Under the pieces are notes generated by a model that worked only from the letters and a program-made list of their open reading frames with translations, had not been told where the DNA came from and did not search any database. A program made the position numbers and the translations under genes. From Candidatus Eiseniibacteriota bacterium (GTDB lineage: Bacteria; Eisenbacteria; RBG-16-71-46; CAIMUX01; WJJG01), in contig VGIY01000008.1 of assembly GCA_016867695.1 (NCBI GenBank), positions 1 to 22,933 on the forward strand: a stretch of DNA of 22,933 bases, read 5' to 3'. Positions 1 to 7,211 of the stretch are shown piece after piece; the stretch's first letter is position 1; each line of letters starts with the position of its first letter.

Positions 1-70
1 GCCAGAGCTTGGCCGCGTCGGCGAGGAAGGTGCGCAGCGCCGGCTCGTCGCGCCGCCCTGTCTCCTCCAT
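1..70 (-). CDS. N-terminal fragment of an unrecognised small protein (cut by window edge)
   Basis: An ATG at 70 opens a minus-strand frame that runs off the left edge with no stop. It begins MEETGRRDEPALRTFL and continues ADAAKLW. A GCGAGG-like ribosome binding site lies just upstream. It follows the deformylase gene by 47 bases on the same strand, so it is probably the next gene of the dxs-trxB-def operon. About 23 residues are too few to name a family. The start and strand are inferred from context and the open frame only. Confidence 0.5.
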   Translation of the reverse strand, partial: MEETGRRDEPALRTFLADAAKLW

Positions 71-117
71 GGACACCTCGCTCTCGCGCCCTCCGGGGCG
101 GGGAATGCCCTAGCGGT

Positions 118-648
118 CTACCGCAGCGGCGGACCCCCAGCGGCCGGCGCGCGGCCGCCCCGCAGCTTCCTCTTCAGCAGCGCCAGGCGCATCGGCGCCA
201 GCCGCTCGACGAAGAGCACGCCGTCGAGATGGTCGATCTCGTGCTGCACGACGCGAGCCATCAGCCCGTCGAACTCCTCGATCCGCTCCTCGCCACCCGT
301 GTCGAAGTAGCGCGCGCGGACGCGCTCCGGGCGGCGCACCTCCGCGTAGGTCCCGGGAACGCTCAGGCAGCCCTCTTCGAAGACGCACGACCCCGCGTAG
401 GCGACGATCTCCGGGTTGATCAGCGCCAGGCGGCGGCCGCTGCCCTCCTCCTCCGGGCGCGGATGGACGACGATCACGCGCCGGAGCGCGCCGATCTGCG
501 GCGCGGCGAGCCCGATGCCCCGCTCCGCGTCCATCGTCTCCAGGAGATCGGCGACCAGTTCCCGGACCTTCTCGTCGACGCCCGCCACGGGGGCGGAGCG
601 CCGCTCCAGCAGCGGGTCGCCGTAGGTGAGGATGCGTCGCACCGCCAT
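118..648 (-). CDS. def: Peptide deformylase
   Basis: Removes the N-formyl group from the initiator methionine of nascent proteins in the cytoplasm, using a bound metal ion (usually Fe2+). The 176-residue protein has all three family motifs: GIGLAAPQ (residues 43-50, motif I), EGCLS (92-96, motif II, with metal ligand C94) and QHEIDH (135-140, motif III, HExxH with ligands H136 and H140 and catalytic E137). Length is normal. The ATG at 648 lies 8 bases after the trxB stop, so translation is probably coupled to trxB. The frame stays open far upstream through trxB, but that extension is an out-of-frame shadow. The C-terminal tail is Gly/Pro/Arg-rich and probably disordered. The usual partner fmt is not in this window. 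Assignment is firm. Confidence 0.97.
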   Translation of the reverse strand: MAVRRILTYGDPLLERRSAPVAGVDEKVRELVADLLETMDAERGIGLAAPQIGALRRVIVVHPRPEEEGSGRRLALINPEIVAYAGSCVFEEGCLSVPGTYAEVRRPERVRARYFDTGGEERIEEFDGLMARVVQHEIDHLDGVLFVERLAPMRLALLKRKLRGGRAPAAGGPPLR

Positions 649-656
649 CGCCGCTC

Positions 657-1589
657 CTACTCCCAGGGCTCGCCGCCGAGATAGCGTTCCGCGTCGACGG
701 CCGCCATGCAGCCGCTGCCCGCCGCGGTGATCGCCTGGCGGTAGCGGTGGTCGGCGACGTCGCCGCAGGCGAAAACGCCCGGGATCCTCGTCCTCGAGCC
801 GGGGGGCCGCGCCACCAGGTAGCCGTTCTCGTCGAGGTCGAGCTGCCCGGCGAAGAGCTCCGTGTTGGGCTTGTGGCCGATGGCGATGAAGACGCCGTCG
901 CCGGCGAGCTCGTTGCGCTCGTTCGTCTGGACGTCGCGCACGACGACCCCCGTCACGCGGCCGGCGGCGACATCGCGGATCTCCTCGACCACCGAGTTCC
1001 AGCGGAAGCTGATCTTCTCGTTGCGCCGCGCCCGCTCCTGCATGTACTTCGACGCGCGCAGCTCGTCGCGGCGATGCACGATCGTCACCCGGCGGGCGAA
1101 GCGGGTCAGGAACAGGCCCTCCTCGATCGCCGTGTCGCCGCCGCCGACGACGAGAACGTCCTTGTCCTGGAAGAAGAAGCCGTCGCAGGTGGCGCAGGCG
1201 CTGACGCCCGCGCCGCGCAGCGCCTTCTCCGAAGGCAGGCCGAGCCATCGCGCCGAGGCCCCGGTGGAGATGATCAGCGCCTCGGCCTCCAGCCCCTCCC
1301 CCTCCTCGAGCGTGATCCGCAGCGGCTTCGACCGCAGCTCGACCGCCGTGGCGCGCCCGAAGCGGAAGCGGGCGCCGAAGCGCTCCGCCTGGCGCCGGCA
1401 GCGCTCCATGAGCTCCGGCCCGCCGATCCCTTCCGGGAAGCCGGGGAAGTTCTCCACCTCGCTGGTGATCATCAGCTGCCCGCCCGGCTCGGAACCGTCC
1501 ACGATCAACGGCTCGAGCTTCGCCCGCGCCAGGTAGATCGCCGCGGTCAGTCCCGCCGGTCCGGTGCCCAGGACCACGACCTTCTCCAC
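657..1589 (-). CDS. trxB: Thioredoxin reductase
   Basis: NADPH-dependent FAD flavoenzyme that reduces the thioredoxin disulfide in the cytoplasm. The 310-residue protein shows, in order, an N-terminal FAD dinucleotide fold (GTGPAG, residues 8-13), the redox-active CATC motif (C132 and C135), the NADPH fold (GGGDTA, 149-154) with basic residues for the NADPH phosphate in HRRDELRAS (172-180), and the C-terminal FAD motif GDVAD (276-280). This is the low-molecular-weight bacterial type at normal length. The start is GTG at 1589, chosen because AAGGAGG lies 5 bases upstream. The gene sits 21 bases after dxs and 8 bases before def, so it is mid-operon. No thioredoxin gene is visible in the window. 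Confidence 0.96.
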   Translation of the reverse strand: MEKVVVLGTGPAGLTAAIYLARAKLEPLIVDGSEPGGQLMITSEVENFPGFPEGIGGPELMERCRRQAERFGARFRFGRATAVELRSKPLRITLEEGEGLEAEALIISTGASARWLGLPSEKALRGAGVSACATCDGFFFQDKDVLVVGGGDTAIEEGLFLTRFARRVTIVHRRDELRASKYMQERARRNEKISFRWNSVVEEIRDVAAGRVTGVVVRDVQTNERNELAGDGVFIAIGHKPNTELFAGQLDLDENGYLVARPPGSRTRIPGVFACGDVADHRYRQAITAAGSGCMAAVDAERYLGGEPWE

Positions 1590-1610
1590 GCCGCCTCCTT
1601 CCCCGTGCCC

Positions 1611-3530
1611 TCAGCTCCGCGACCGGACGCTGCCGGGCCGCCGCGCCAGACAGCGCGCCCGCACGCGCTCGGCGATCTGCTCCGCCGTCAGCCCCACCCA
1701 GGCGAGCAACTCCTCGCGCGAGGCGTGCTCGGCGAAGCAGTCGGGCAGGCCAAGGGGCAGCAGCCGCGCCTCCCGCTCCGCCCAGCCCCAGGCGGCCAGG
1801 CGCGCGGCCACCTGCGCGCCGAAGCCCCCGCAGAGAGTGTTCTCCTCCAGCGTGACCAGCAGCGGCAGCTCCCGCGCCAGCCTGAGCAGCAGATCATCGT
1901 CCATCGGCTTGACGAAGCGCGCGTTGACGACGGTGAGCTCGCGCCCCTCGCCGGCGAGCAGCTGCGCGGCGCGCAGCGCCGCCGGGACCATCGTCCCGAC
2001 CGCCAGCATCGCCCCCTCGCTGCCCTCGCGCAGCACCTCCCAGCGGCCGGTCTCCAGCGTCGCCGGCGCGCGGGCCATCGCCTCGGCGTCGGGCACGGAA
2101 GCCCTCGGGAAGCGGATGGCCATCGGCCCGTCCGTCTGTCGCAGCGCCGTGGCCAGCAGGTCGCGCAGCTCGGCCCCGCTGCGGGGAGCGGCGACCGTGA
2201 ATCCGGGAATGCAGCCCAGGTAGGAGAGGTCGAAGGCGCCGTGATGCGTCGCTCCGTCCTCGCCGACGAGACCGGCGCGGTCGAGGGCGAAGACGACGGG
2301 CAGCCTCTGCAGCGCCACGTCGTGGACGAGCTGGTCGAAGGCGCGCTGCAGGAAGGTCGAGTAGACGGCGACCACGGGACGCAGGCCCTGCGTGGCCAGC
2401 CCGGCGGCGAAGGTGACCGCGTGGCCCTCGGCGATGCCGACGTCGAAGAAGCGCTCGGGGAAGCGCTGGGCGAAGGGCGCCAGCCCCGTGCCGTCGGCCA
2501 TCGCCGCGGTGATGGCCACGACGCGCGGCTCCGCGGCGGCCAGCTCGAGCAGCGTCTCGCCGAAGACCTGCGTGTAGGCTAGCCCCTCGGACTTCGGCTC
2601 CAGCTTGCCGTTGGGGCGGGGCGTGGGCGCGACGCCGTGGTAGCGGCGCGGATCGGACTCGGCGTCGGGCAGCCCCTTGCCCTTCTGGGTCAGCACGTGG
2701 ACGAGCACCGGACCGCGCATGCGCCGGATTCTCTCCAGCACCGGGATCAACTCGCCCAGGTCGTGCCCGTCGATCGGGCCGAGGTAGCGGAACCCCAGGC
2801 TCTCGAAGAACAGCCCGGGGGTCACCAGCGTCTTCAGGCTGCTCTCGACGCGCCGGGCGATCTCGCGCACGGTGTTCGTCTTCGGCAGCTTCTCGGTGAA
2901 CTCCCAGATGTCCTTCTTCATCCGCTCGTAGAGCGGGTGGGTGATGATGTCGGTCAGGTGGCGCGACAGCGCCCCCACCGTGGGCGAGATCGACATGTTG
3001 TTGTCGTTGAGAACGACGATGAAGTCCCGGCCGCAACCGCCCGCGTTATCAAGGCCTTCGAAGGCGAGTCCTCCCGAGAGCCCCCCGTCGCCGATGACCG
3101 CGACGACCTTCTCCACGCCTCCGAGGGCGTCGCGCGCCGTGGCGATGCCGAGCGCCCCGGAGATCGAAGTGCTGGCGTGCCCGGCGCCGAACGGGTCGTG
3201 CGGGCTCTCCTGGCGGCGGCAGAAGCCGCTGGGGCCACCCTTCTGGCGCAGCCGGTCGAATCCCTCCCGCCGGCCGGTGAGGATCTTGTGCGCGTAGGAC
3301 TGGTGTCCGACGTCCCAGACGATCTTGTCCACCGGCGAGTCAAAGACGCGATGCAGAGCCACGGTCAGCTCCACGACGCCCAGGCTGGGCGCCAGGTGCC
3401 CGCCCGTACGGCTGACCGTCTCGATGATCAAGCCGCGGATCTCGGCGCAGAGCCGGACGAGCTGCTCATCGTCCAGCCGCCGCAGGTCCCGCGGCCCCTC
3501 GATTCGCGCAAGTAGGCTGTCTTCGGCCAC
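1611..3530 (-). CDS. dxs: 1-deoxy-D-xylulose-5-phosphate synthase
   Basis: First enzyme of the MEP isoprenoid pathway: condenses pyruvate and glyceraldehyde 3-phosphate to DXP using thiamine diphosphate and Mg2+. It also supplies precursors for thiamine and pyridoxal. Visible motifs run in family order: HLAPSLGVVELT near the N terminus, DVGHQSYAHK, GHASTSISGALG, the ThDP/Mg2+ signature around GDGGLSGG with NDNNMSIS, GPIDGHD, then in the pyrimidine-binding domain GIAEGHAVTFAAGLA and DRAGLVGEDGATHHG, and near the end LEENTLCGGFG. At 639 residues the length is normal. GTG 3530 is chosen because GGGAGG lies 4 bases upstream. A second GTG at 3560 would add ten residues but has no ribosome binding site. 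It is the first gene of the leftward operon, with a TTGACA-type promoter about 90 bases upstream. Confidence 0.96.
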   Translation of the reverse strand: MAEDSLLARIEGPRDLRRLDDEQLVRLCAEIRGLIIETVSRTGGHLAPSLGVVELTVALHRVFDSPVDKIVWDVGHQSYAHKILTGRREGFDRLRQKGGPSGFCRRQESPHDPFGAGHASTSISGALGIATARDALGGVEKVVAVIGDGGLSGGLAFEGLDNAGGCGRDFIVVLNDNNMSISPTVGALSRHLTDIITHPLYERMKKDIWEFTEKLPKTNTVREIARRVESSLKTLVTPGLFFESLGFRYLGPIDGHDLGELIPVLERIRRMRGPVLVHVLTQKGKGLPDAESDPRRYHGVAPTPRPNGKLEPKSEGLAYTQVFGETLLELAAAEPRVVAITAAMADGTGLAPFAQRFPERFFDVGIAEGHAVTFAAGLATQGLRPVVAVYSTFLQRAFDQLVHDVALQRLPVVFALDRAGLVGEDGATHHGAFDLSYLGCIPGFTVAAPRSGAELRDLLATALRQTDGPMAIRFPRASVPDAEAMARAPATLETGRWEVLREGSEGAMLAVGTMVPAALRAAQLLAGEGRELTVVNARFVKPMDDDLLLRLARELPLLVTLEENTLCGGFGAQVAARLAAWGWAEREARLLPLGLPDCFAEHASREELLAWVGLTAEQIAERVRARCLARRPGSVRSRS

Positions 3531-3534
3531 GAAG

Positions 3535-3540
3535 CCTCCC
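3535..3540 (-). promoter_or_regulatory. Ribosome binding site deciding the dxs start
   Basis: GGGAGG on the minus strand, 4 bases before GTG 3530. The competing in-frame GTG at 3560 is preceded only by GC-rich sequence without a purine-rich site. Confidence 0.55.
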
Positions 3541-3617
3541 CCGGGGAACCGCCCGGGCACGACGCCGCCGAGCCCGGGATGGGTAACCGGCTCACTCTCT
3601 GTCGGTTCCCGCCTTGC

Positions 3618-3647
3618 AGGCTATGCTCCGCGCGGAGGCTCTGTCAA
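3618..3647 (-). promoter_or_regulatory. Predicted housekeeping promoter of dxs-trxB-def
   Basis: On the minus strand, TTGACA (3642-3647, a perfect -35), 18 bases, then TAGCCT (3618-3623, keeping the conserved TA and final T of the -10). Transcription would start near 3611, leaving a leader of about 80 bases. A palindrome fills most of the spacer. Confidence 0.55.
3626..3637. repeat. 12-bp perfect palindrome inside the dxs promoter spacer
   Basis: CTCCGCGCGGAG is self-complementary and lies between the -35 and -10 elements, where a bound dimeric repressor would block polymerase. In DNA this GC-rich, palindromes of this size also arise by chance, so a role as an operator is speculative. Confidence 0.3.
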
Positions 3648-3698
3648 GGAAGCCCGTGCCCCGCGCCTGCGGACCGCCCCGAGGGCGCGCCGCCGCGC

Positions 3699-3727
3699 TT
3701 GAGACGACCCCGCTGATGCCCTATCCT
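3699..3727 (+). promoter_or_regulatory. Predicted promoter of polX-nth
   Basis: TTGAGA (3699-3704, 5 of 6 matches to -35), 17-base spacer, TATCCT (3722-3727, 4 of 6 matches to -10). It points at polX and leaves a leader of about 130 bases. It stands out against surrounding sequence that is almost free of AT-rich hexamers. Confidence 0.5.
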
Positions 3728-3861
3728 TCCCGGTTTCGCTCACCCGGCCACCCGACGCCGGCGCTCAGCCGAGCGGCGAGGCCGGCTGCCGCTCCCGGGT
3801 GTGTGCCCGCTCCGGGACGCGATCCTCGAGCGGGCGCTCCGGGGCCGGACGGGCGGAAGCG

Positions 3862-5706
3862 ATGGAACGCGCGGAAGCGATCGAGACGCTGCGCCAGATG
3901 GCGATCGCGGCCGAGCTACTCGACGAGGAGCTCGAGCGGGCCGCGGCGCTGCGCGAGGCGGGCGCCGCGCTCGCCGCCGCCCCTCCCGGGGACTGGGACG
4001 CCTGGCGCCGCGGCCAGGGTCCCCTGCCCGTCTCCATCGCTTCGCCGCTCGCGGAGGAGATCGGGCTCCTCGTCGAGGCCGGCCCATCGGCGCAGCTCGT
4101 CGGCAGGCTGCTCAGCATCCCCCCCGGAATCGCCGACCTGCTCGATCTGGAGGGCCTCGACGGCGAGCGCGTGCGCCGGCTCTGGCACGAGGCGGGCATC
4201 GTCACCCTCCAGCAGCTGCGCCGCGCCGCGCTGCGCGGGCAGTTGGCGGAGAGGCCCGGATTCGACGCCGACCTCCAGGAGCGGCTGCTCGGCCAGATTC
4301 TCCGCCGCCGCCGCGCGCTGGGCCGTTGGCTGCGCCCCGCGGCGCTGGAGGTCGCCGCCCGGCGCGAGGAGAGGCTGCGCGCCACGCGCGGGATCGGCCG
4401 CCTGGAGCGCGCCGGCGAGCTGCGCCGCGCCCTCGAGACGGTCGAGCGAATCGTCTGGGTGGCCGAGGCGGCGGACTGCGAGCAGGTCGCCGGCCGACTC
4501 GTCGCCGAGGGCGCCGAGCCCCTGGATGCCGCCGGCGACAGGCTGGAGCTCAGATTCCCCGACGAGCCGCCCCTGGAGATCGTCGTCGTCGAGCCCGAGC
4601 GCTTCTGCGCCCGCCTGTTTCTCGAGACCGGAGCGCCGGCGCACGCGCGCGACCTGCTGGGTCGCCTGGCGCCCGCCTGGGAGGAGGGCTGGCTGCCGCG
4701 GACGGAGGAGGAGATCTACGCCCGCGCGGGACTGGCCTGGGTCCCGCCGGAGCTGCGCGAGGGGCGCGGCGAGATCGCCGCCGCCGGTGAAGGCGCGCTT
4801 CCGGCGCTGATCGAGCCCGCCGATCTGCAGGGGGTCTTCCACCTGCACACGACCTGGAGCGACGGGCGGGCCACGATCGCCGAGCAGGTCGAGGCGGCCC
4901 GCAGGCTGGGCTGGCGCTACATCGGCATCGCCGACCACTCCCAGGCCGCCTTCTACGCGCGCGGACTCGACGCGGCGCGCCTGGCCGCCCAGGCGAAGGA
5001 GATCGCCCGCGTGCAGGCGGCCATCCCCGAGGTGCGCATCTTCCACGGCGTCGAGTGCGACATCCAGCCCGACGGAGCGCTCGATCTCGATCCCGGCGTG
5101 CTGGCCCGGCTCGACTTCGTCATCGTCTCGGTGCACAGCTTCATGCAGCTCGGACTCGAGCCCATGACCGCGCGCGTCGTCCGGGCGATCGAAAACCCCT
5201 GCGCGACGATCCTCGGCCACCCCTCGGGGCGCCTGCTGCTCGAGCGCGAGGCCTGCCGGCTCGACTGGCCGGCGCTCTTCGCCGCCGCGGCGGCAGCCGG
5301 CGTGCTGATCGAGTTCAACACCAGCCCCCAGCGGATGGACCTCGACTGGCGCCTCATCCGCGCCGCCACGGCGGCCGGCGTGCGCCTGGCGATCGACCCC
5401 GACGCCCACCAGCTCGAGATGCTCGACGGCGTCGCCGCGGGCGTGGCCACGGCGCGCAAGGGCTGGTTGACGAAGGAGCAGGTCCTGAACACTGCCCCCC
5501 GCAGGGAGATCGAGGAGTTCCTCCATGCGCGACGATGCCGCTGCTCCAGCCCGGCGCCAGCCGGGATCGAGCCCTCCCGCTGCTCCGGCCCGGCGCCGGC
5601 CGGGGTCGAGCCCTCCCGCTGCTCCGGCCCGGCGCCGGCCGGGATCGAGCCCTCCGGAACCCCGCCCTCGCGGCGCCCGGACGCGGAGCGCGCCGCCGGC
5701 GATTGA
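3862..5706 (+). CDS. polX: PolX-family protein: intact PHP nuclease, degenerate polymerase domain
   Basis: Bacterial PolX joins a DNA polymerase beta-like core to a PHP 3'-5' exonuclease and acts in DNA repair. In this 614-residue protein, residues 1-40 form the N-terminal helices, 80-150 a helix-hairpin-helix region, about 170-290 the palm/thumb, and about 320-560 the PHP domain. All nine PHP metal ligands appear present: H327, H329 and D334 (HLHTTWSDG), H359 (DHS), E398, H425, H453, D514 and H516. The polymerase site looks dead. The usual GSxRRGxETxGDxD stretch reads AGELRRALETVERIVW (184-199), without the paired aspartates, and the third aspartate (VDLR) reads LEIV. The likely role is therefore a nuclease with DNA-binding modules. 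ATG 3862 matches family starts; a frame extension to 3799 is not supported. From residue 556 the tail is made of 13-residue repeats and overlaps nth. Confidence 0.85.
   Translation: MERAEAIETLRQMAIAAELLDEELERAAALREAGAALAAAPPGDWDAWRRGQGPLPVSIASPLAEEIGLLVEAGPSAQLVGRLLSIPPGIADLLDLEGLDGERVRRLWHEAGIVTLQQLRRAALRGQLAERPGFDADLQERLLGQILRRRRALGRWLRPAALEVAARREERLRATRGIGRLERAGELRRALETVERIVWVAEAADCEQVAGRLVAEGAEPLDAAGDRLELRFPDEPPLEIVVVEPERFCARLFLETGAPAHARDLLGRLAPAWEEGWLPRTEEEIYARAGLAWVPPELREGRGEIAAAGEGALPALIEPADLQGVFHLHTTWSDGRATIAEQVEAARRLGWRYIGIADHSQAAFYARGLDAARLAAQAKEIARVQAAIPEVRIFHGVECDIQPDGALDLDPGVLARLDFVIVSVHSFMQLGLEPMTARVVRAIENPCATILGHPSGRLLLEREACRLDWPALFAAAAAAGVLIEFNTSPQRMDLDWRLIRAATAAGVRLAIDPDAHQLEMLDGVAAGVATARKGWLTKEQVLNTAPRREIEEFLHARRCRCSSPAPAGIEPSRCSGPAPAGVEPSRCSGPAPAGIEPSGTPPSRRPDAERAAGD
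5512..5517 (+). promoter_or_regulatory. Ribosome binding site of nth inside polX
   Basis: GAGGAG, 7 bases before ATG 5525. It is the main evidence that nth starts inside polX rather than after the polX stop, because no ATG, GTG or TTG with a ribosome binding site was found between the repeats and the conserved enzyme core. Confidence 0.6.
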
Positions 5707-6388
5707 GGCGCGGCTGCGGGACGATCCGCCGCCCCGCCGCGTCGCCGCGGTTCTGCGCCGGCTGGAGCGTCTCTACCCCGACGCCGGCTGCACGCTCGAC
5801 TTCCGCGATCCGTTCGAGCTCTATGTCGCCACCGTGCTCTCCGCCCAGTGCACCGACGAACGGGTCAATCGCGTGACCCCCGCCCTCTTCGCCCGCTTCC
5901 CCGACGCGGGCGCCCTGGCCGGCGCCGGGCGCGCCGAGGTCGAGGCGCTGATCCGTCCGACCGGGTTCTTCCGCAACAAGGCCAGGAGCATCCAGGAAGC
6001 GGCCCGGCGGATGGTCGCCGTCTACGGCGGACAGGTTCCCGCAACGCTGGAGGAGCTGCTCACGCTGCCCGGCGCCGGGCGCAAGACGGCCCTGGTGATC
6101 CTCGGCAACGCCTTCGCCACGCCCGGCATCACCGTCGACACGCACGTGAAGCGGGTGGCGAGGCGGCTCGGCTGGACGAGGGAGAGCGATCCGGTCAGGA
6201 TCGAGCGGGAGCTGGCGCGCCGGCTGCCGCCCGCGGAGTGGACGGCCGTCTCGCATCGCCTGATCGCCCACGGCCGCACCGTATGCCGCGCGCGCGCGCC
6301 CCAGTGCCCCTCATGCGGCCTGCGCCCGCTCTGCCCCGCCGCGGGCGATCAACCTCCGCCGGCGCGGTCGCGCGGCTCCTCCCGGTAG
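5525..6388 (+). CDS. nth: Endonuclease III (DNA glycosylase/AP lyase) with repeat-built N-terminal extension
   Basis: Bifunctional base-excision-repair enzyme that removes oxidised pyrimidines and cleaves the abasic site. The core spans about residues 60-275 of 287. It has the SAQCTD segment, the helix-hairpin-helix LPGAGRKTA with catalytic K187, VDTHVKR with catalytic D205, and a 4Fe-4S loop with C254, C261, C264 and C270 (C-x6-C-x2-C-x5-C). All expected catalytic residues are present. About 60 extra N-terminal residues precede the core; the first 45 are three copies of a 13-residue Pro/Arg/Ser unit encoded by the 39-bp repeats also read in the polX frame. The gene overlaps polX by 182 bases, and its 3' end overlaps the convergent DUF116 gene by 40. 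Function is firm; the exact start is less so. Confidence 0.93.
   Translation: MRDDAAAPARRQPGSSPPAAPARRRPGSSPPAAPARRRPGSSPPEPRPRGARTRSAPPAIEARLRDDPPPRRVAAVLRRLERLYPDAGCTLDFRDPFELYVATVLSAQCTDERVNRVTPALFARFPDAGALAGAGRAEVEALIRPTGFFRNKARSIQEAARRMVAVYGGQVPATLEELLTLPGAGRKTALVILGNAFATPGITVDTHVKRVARRLGWTRESDPVRIERELARRLPPAEWTAVSHRLIAHGRTVCRARAPQCPSCGLRPLCPAAGDQPPPARSRGSSR
5540..5656 (+). repeat. Three 39-bp tandem repeats, coding in two frames
   Basis: Units at 5540-5578, 5579-5617 and 5618-5656 each begin GCTGCTCC and differ at only a few bases. Because 39 is a multiple of 3, both frames stay open. The polX frame reads RCSGPAPAGIEPS-type units and the nth frame reads APARRRPGSSPPA-type units. Units 2 and 3 contain the palindrome CCGGCGCCGG, which could favour replication slippage. 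There are no spacers, so this is not a CRISPR array. Confidence 0.95.
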
Positions 6389-7200
6389 GGGGCGGGCGCC
6401 GGCACGCCGGCGAGGCCCCTCAGCCGCTCCAGCCGCTCGCGCGCGGCCTCGGCGTCGACCTCGGAGTTGCGGCAGGGCCCTTCGGGGCGCCGGTTGGCCA
6501 GCGCCAGCACGGGGCGCGCGCCGGCGAACTCCCGCACGCCGGCGACGAGGTCGCGCTCGCAGGCCACCGCCAGCACGCCGGCGGGATCGAGCTCGCCGAT
6601 CAGCGCGCGCGCCTCCTCGCCGCCGCCGACGACGGCGAACTCGCACCCCGCCTCGGCGGCCAGTCCCCGCAAGGACCGCATTGAGTGCGCGCTCAGACAG
6701 CGGGGAGCGAGGAGGAGCAGGCCCGCGCGGCCGCGCGGCCGCTCCCGGCGCGCCAGCCGGTTGGCCAGATCGAGGAACGAGTGCCCCAGGCGGTCGGGCG
6801 AGAGCCGCAGCCGCCTCCCCAGAACCGCCGCGGCCGGGTAGGCGGCGATCGCGGCGCGCAGCAGCGCGCGGCCGGCGAACCCGCCGAACCGCAGGCCGAG
6901 CAGGCCGCCCCAGAGCGCGGCCGCCGGCAACAGCAGCAGGGCGGCGACGGCGAGGCCCACGGCGCGGCTCGCGGCCGGATCGATCCCGGCTGCCGCCAGG
7001 CGCGGCTGCGCAAGCCAGAGCAGCAGCCAGGCGGCGCCGGCCAGGGTCAGCGACAGGAGCGTGTGCAGGGCGAGGTAGATCGCCGGTCCGTCGCGGAACT
7101 CAGACGCCAGCCCGTGGCGCCTCTCGTCCCAGCCGAGCCAGGCATCGCCCAGCCGGCGGGGGGCGGGCGCGCGCTTCGTCGATCCGACCTCGGCTCCCAC
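6349..7200 (-). CDS. DUF116-family membrane protein
   Basis: A 283-residue inner-membrane protein with two hydrophobic segments (about residues 40-64 and 81-105) and a C-terminal cytoplasmic domain. That domain carries DUF116 hallmarks: LLLLAPRCLS (161-170), AVACERDLVAGV (211-222) and NRRPEGPCRN (236-245). Its biochemical role is unknown; in other bacteria it often lies near def/fmt-type genes. The Cys-rich CxxCG cluster that I recall following the PRCL motif in many members is absent, so this belongs to a shorter subfamily or has lost a metal site. The start is GTG 7200 with only a weak upstream purine run, 11 bases after the NifU-like gene stop, so the two are co-transcribed. The 3' end overlaps nth by 40 bases. 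Confidence 0.8.
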   Translation of the reverse strand: MGAEVGSTKRAPAPRRLGDAWLGWDERRHGLASEFRDGPAIYLALHTLLSLTLAGAAWLLLWLAQPRLAAAGIDPAASRAVGLAVAALLLLPAAALWGGLLGLRFGGFAGRALLRAAIAAYPAAAVLGRRLRLSPDRLGHSFLDLANRLARRERPRGRAGLLLLAPRCLSAHSMRSLRGLAAEAGCEFAVVGGGEEARALIGELDPAGVLAVACERDLVAGVREFAGARPVLALANRRPEGPCRNSEVDAEAARERLERLRGLAGVPAPAPYREEPRDRAGGG

Positions 7201-7211
7201 CGCCGCCCCCG

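Larger units (their letters stand above)
3531..3861. other. Divergent intergenic region between dxs and polX
   Basis: About 330 bases with no convincing gene. It holds a leftward promoter (3618-3647) for dxs and a rightward promoter (3699-3727) for polX, with their -35 elements back to back about 50 bases apart. A 12-bp perfect palindrome, CTCCGCGCGGAG, lies at 3626-3637 inside the dxs promoter spacer. The remaining sequence, 3728-3861, would be the polX leader and shows no clear structure. Short open frames here lack ribosome binding sites and recognisable products. Confidence 0.6.

Noticed and set aside
649..1248. Long N-terminal extension of peptide deformylase
   Set aside because: The frame is open but runs inside trxB out of frame. 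The deformylase family starts at the MAVRRILTYG equivalent, which is ATG 648.
747..2582. 611-codon plus-strand open frame opposite trxB and dxs
   Set aside because: Arg/Ala/Pro/Gly-rich translation with no family motifs, lying antisense to two clearly recognised enzymes. Long shadow frames are expected at this GC content.
5540..5656. CRISPR-like array
   Set aside because: The 39-bp units abut without spacers and are translated in frame.
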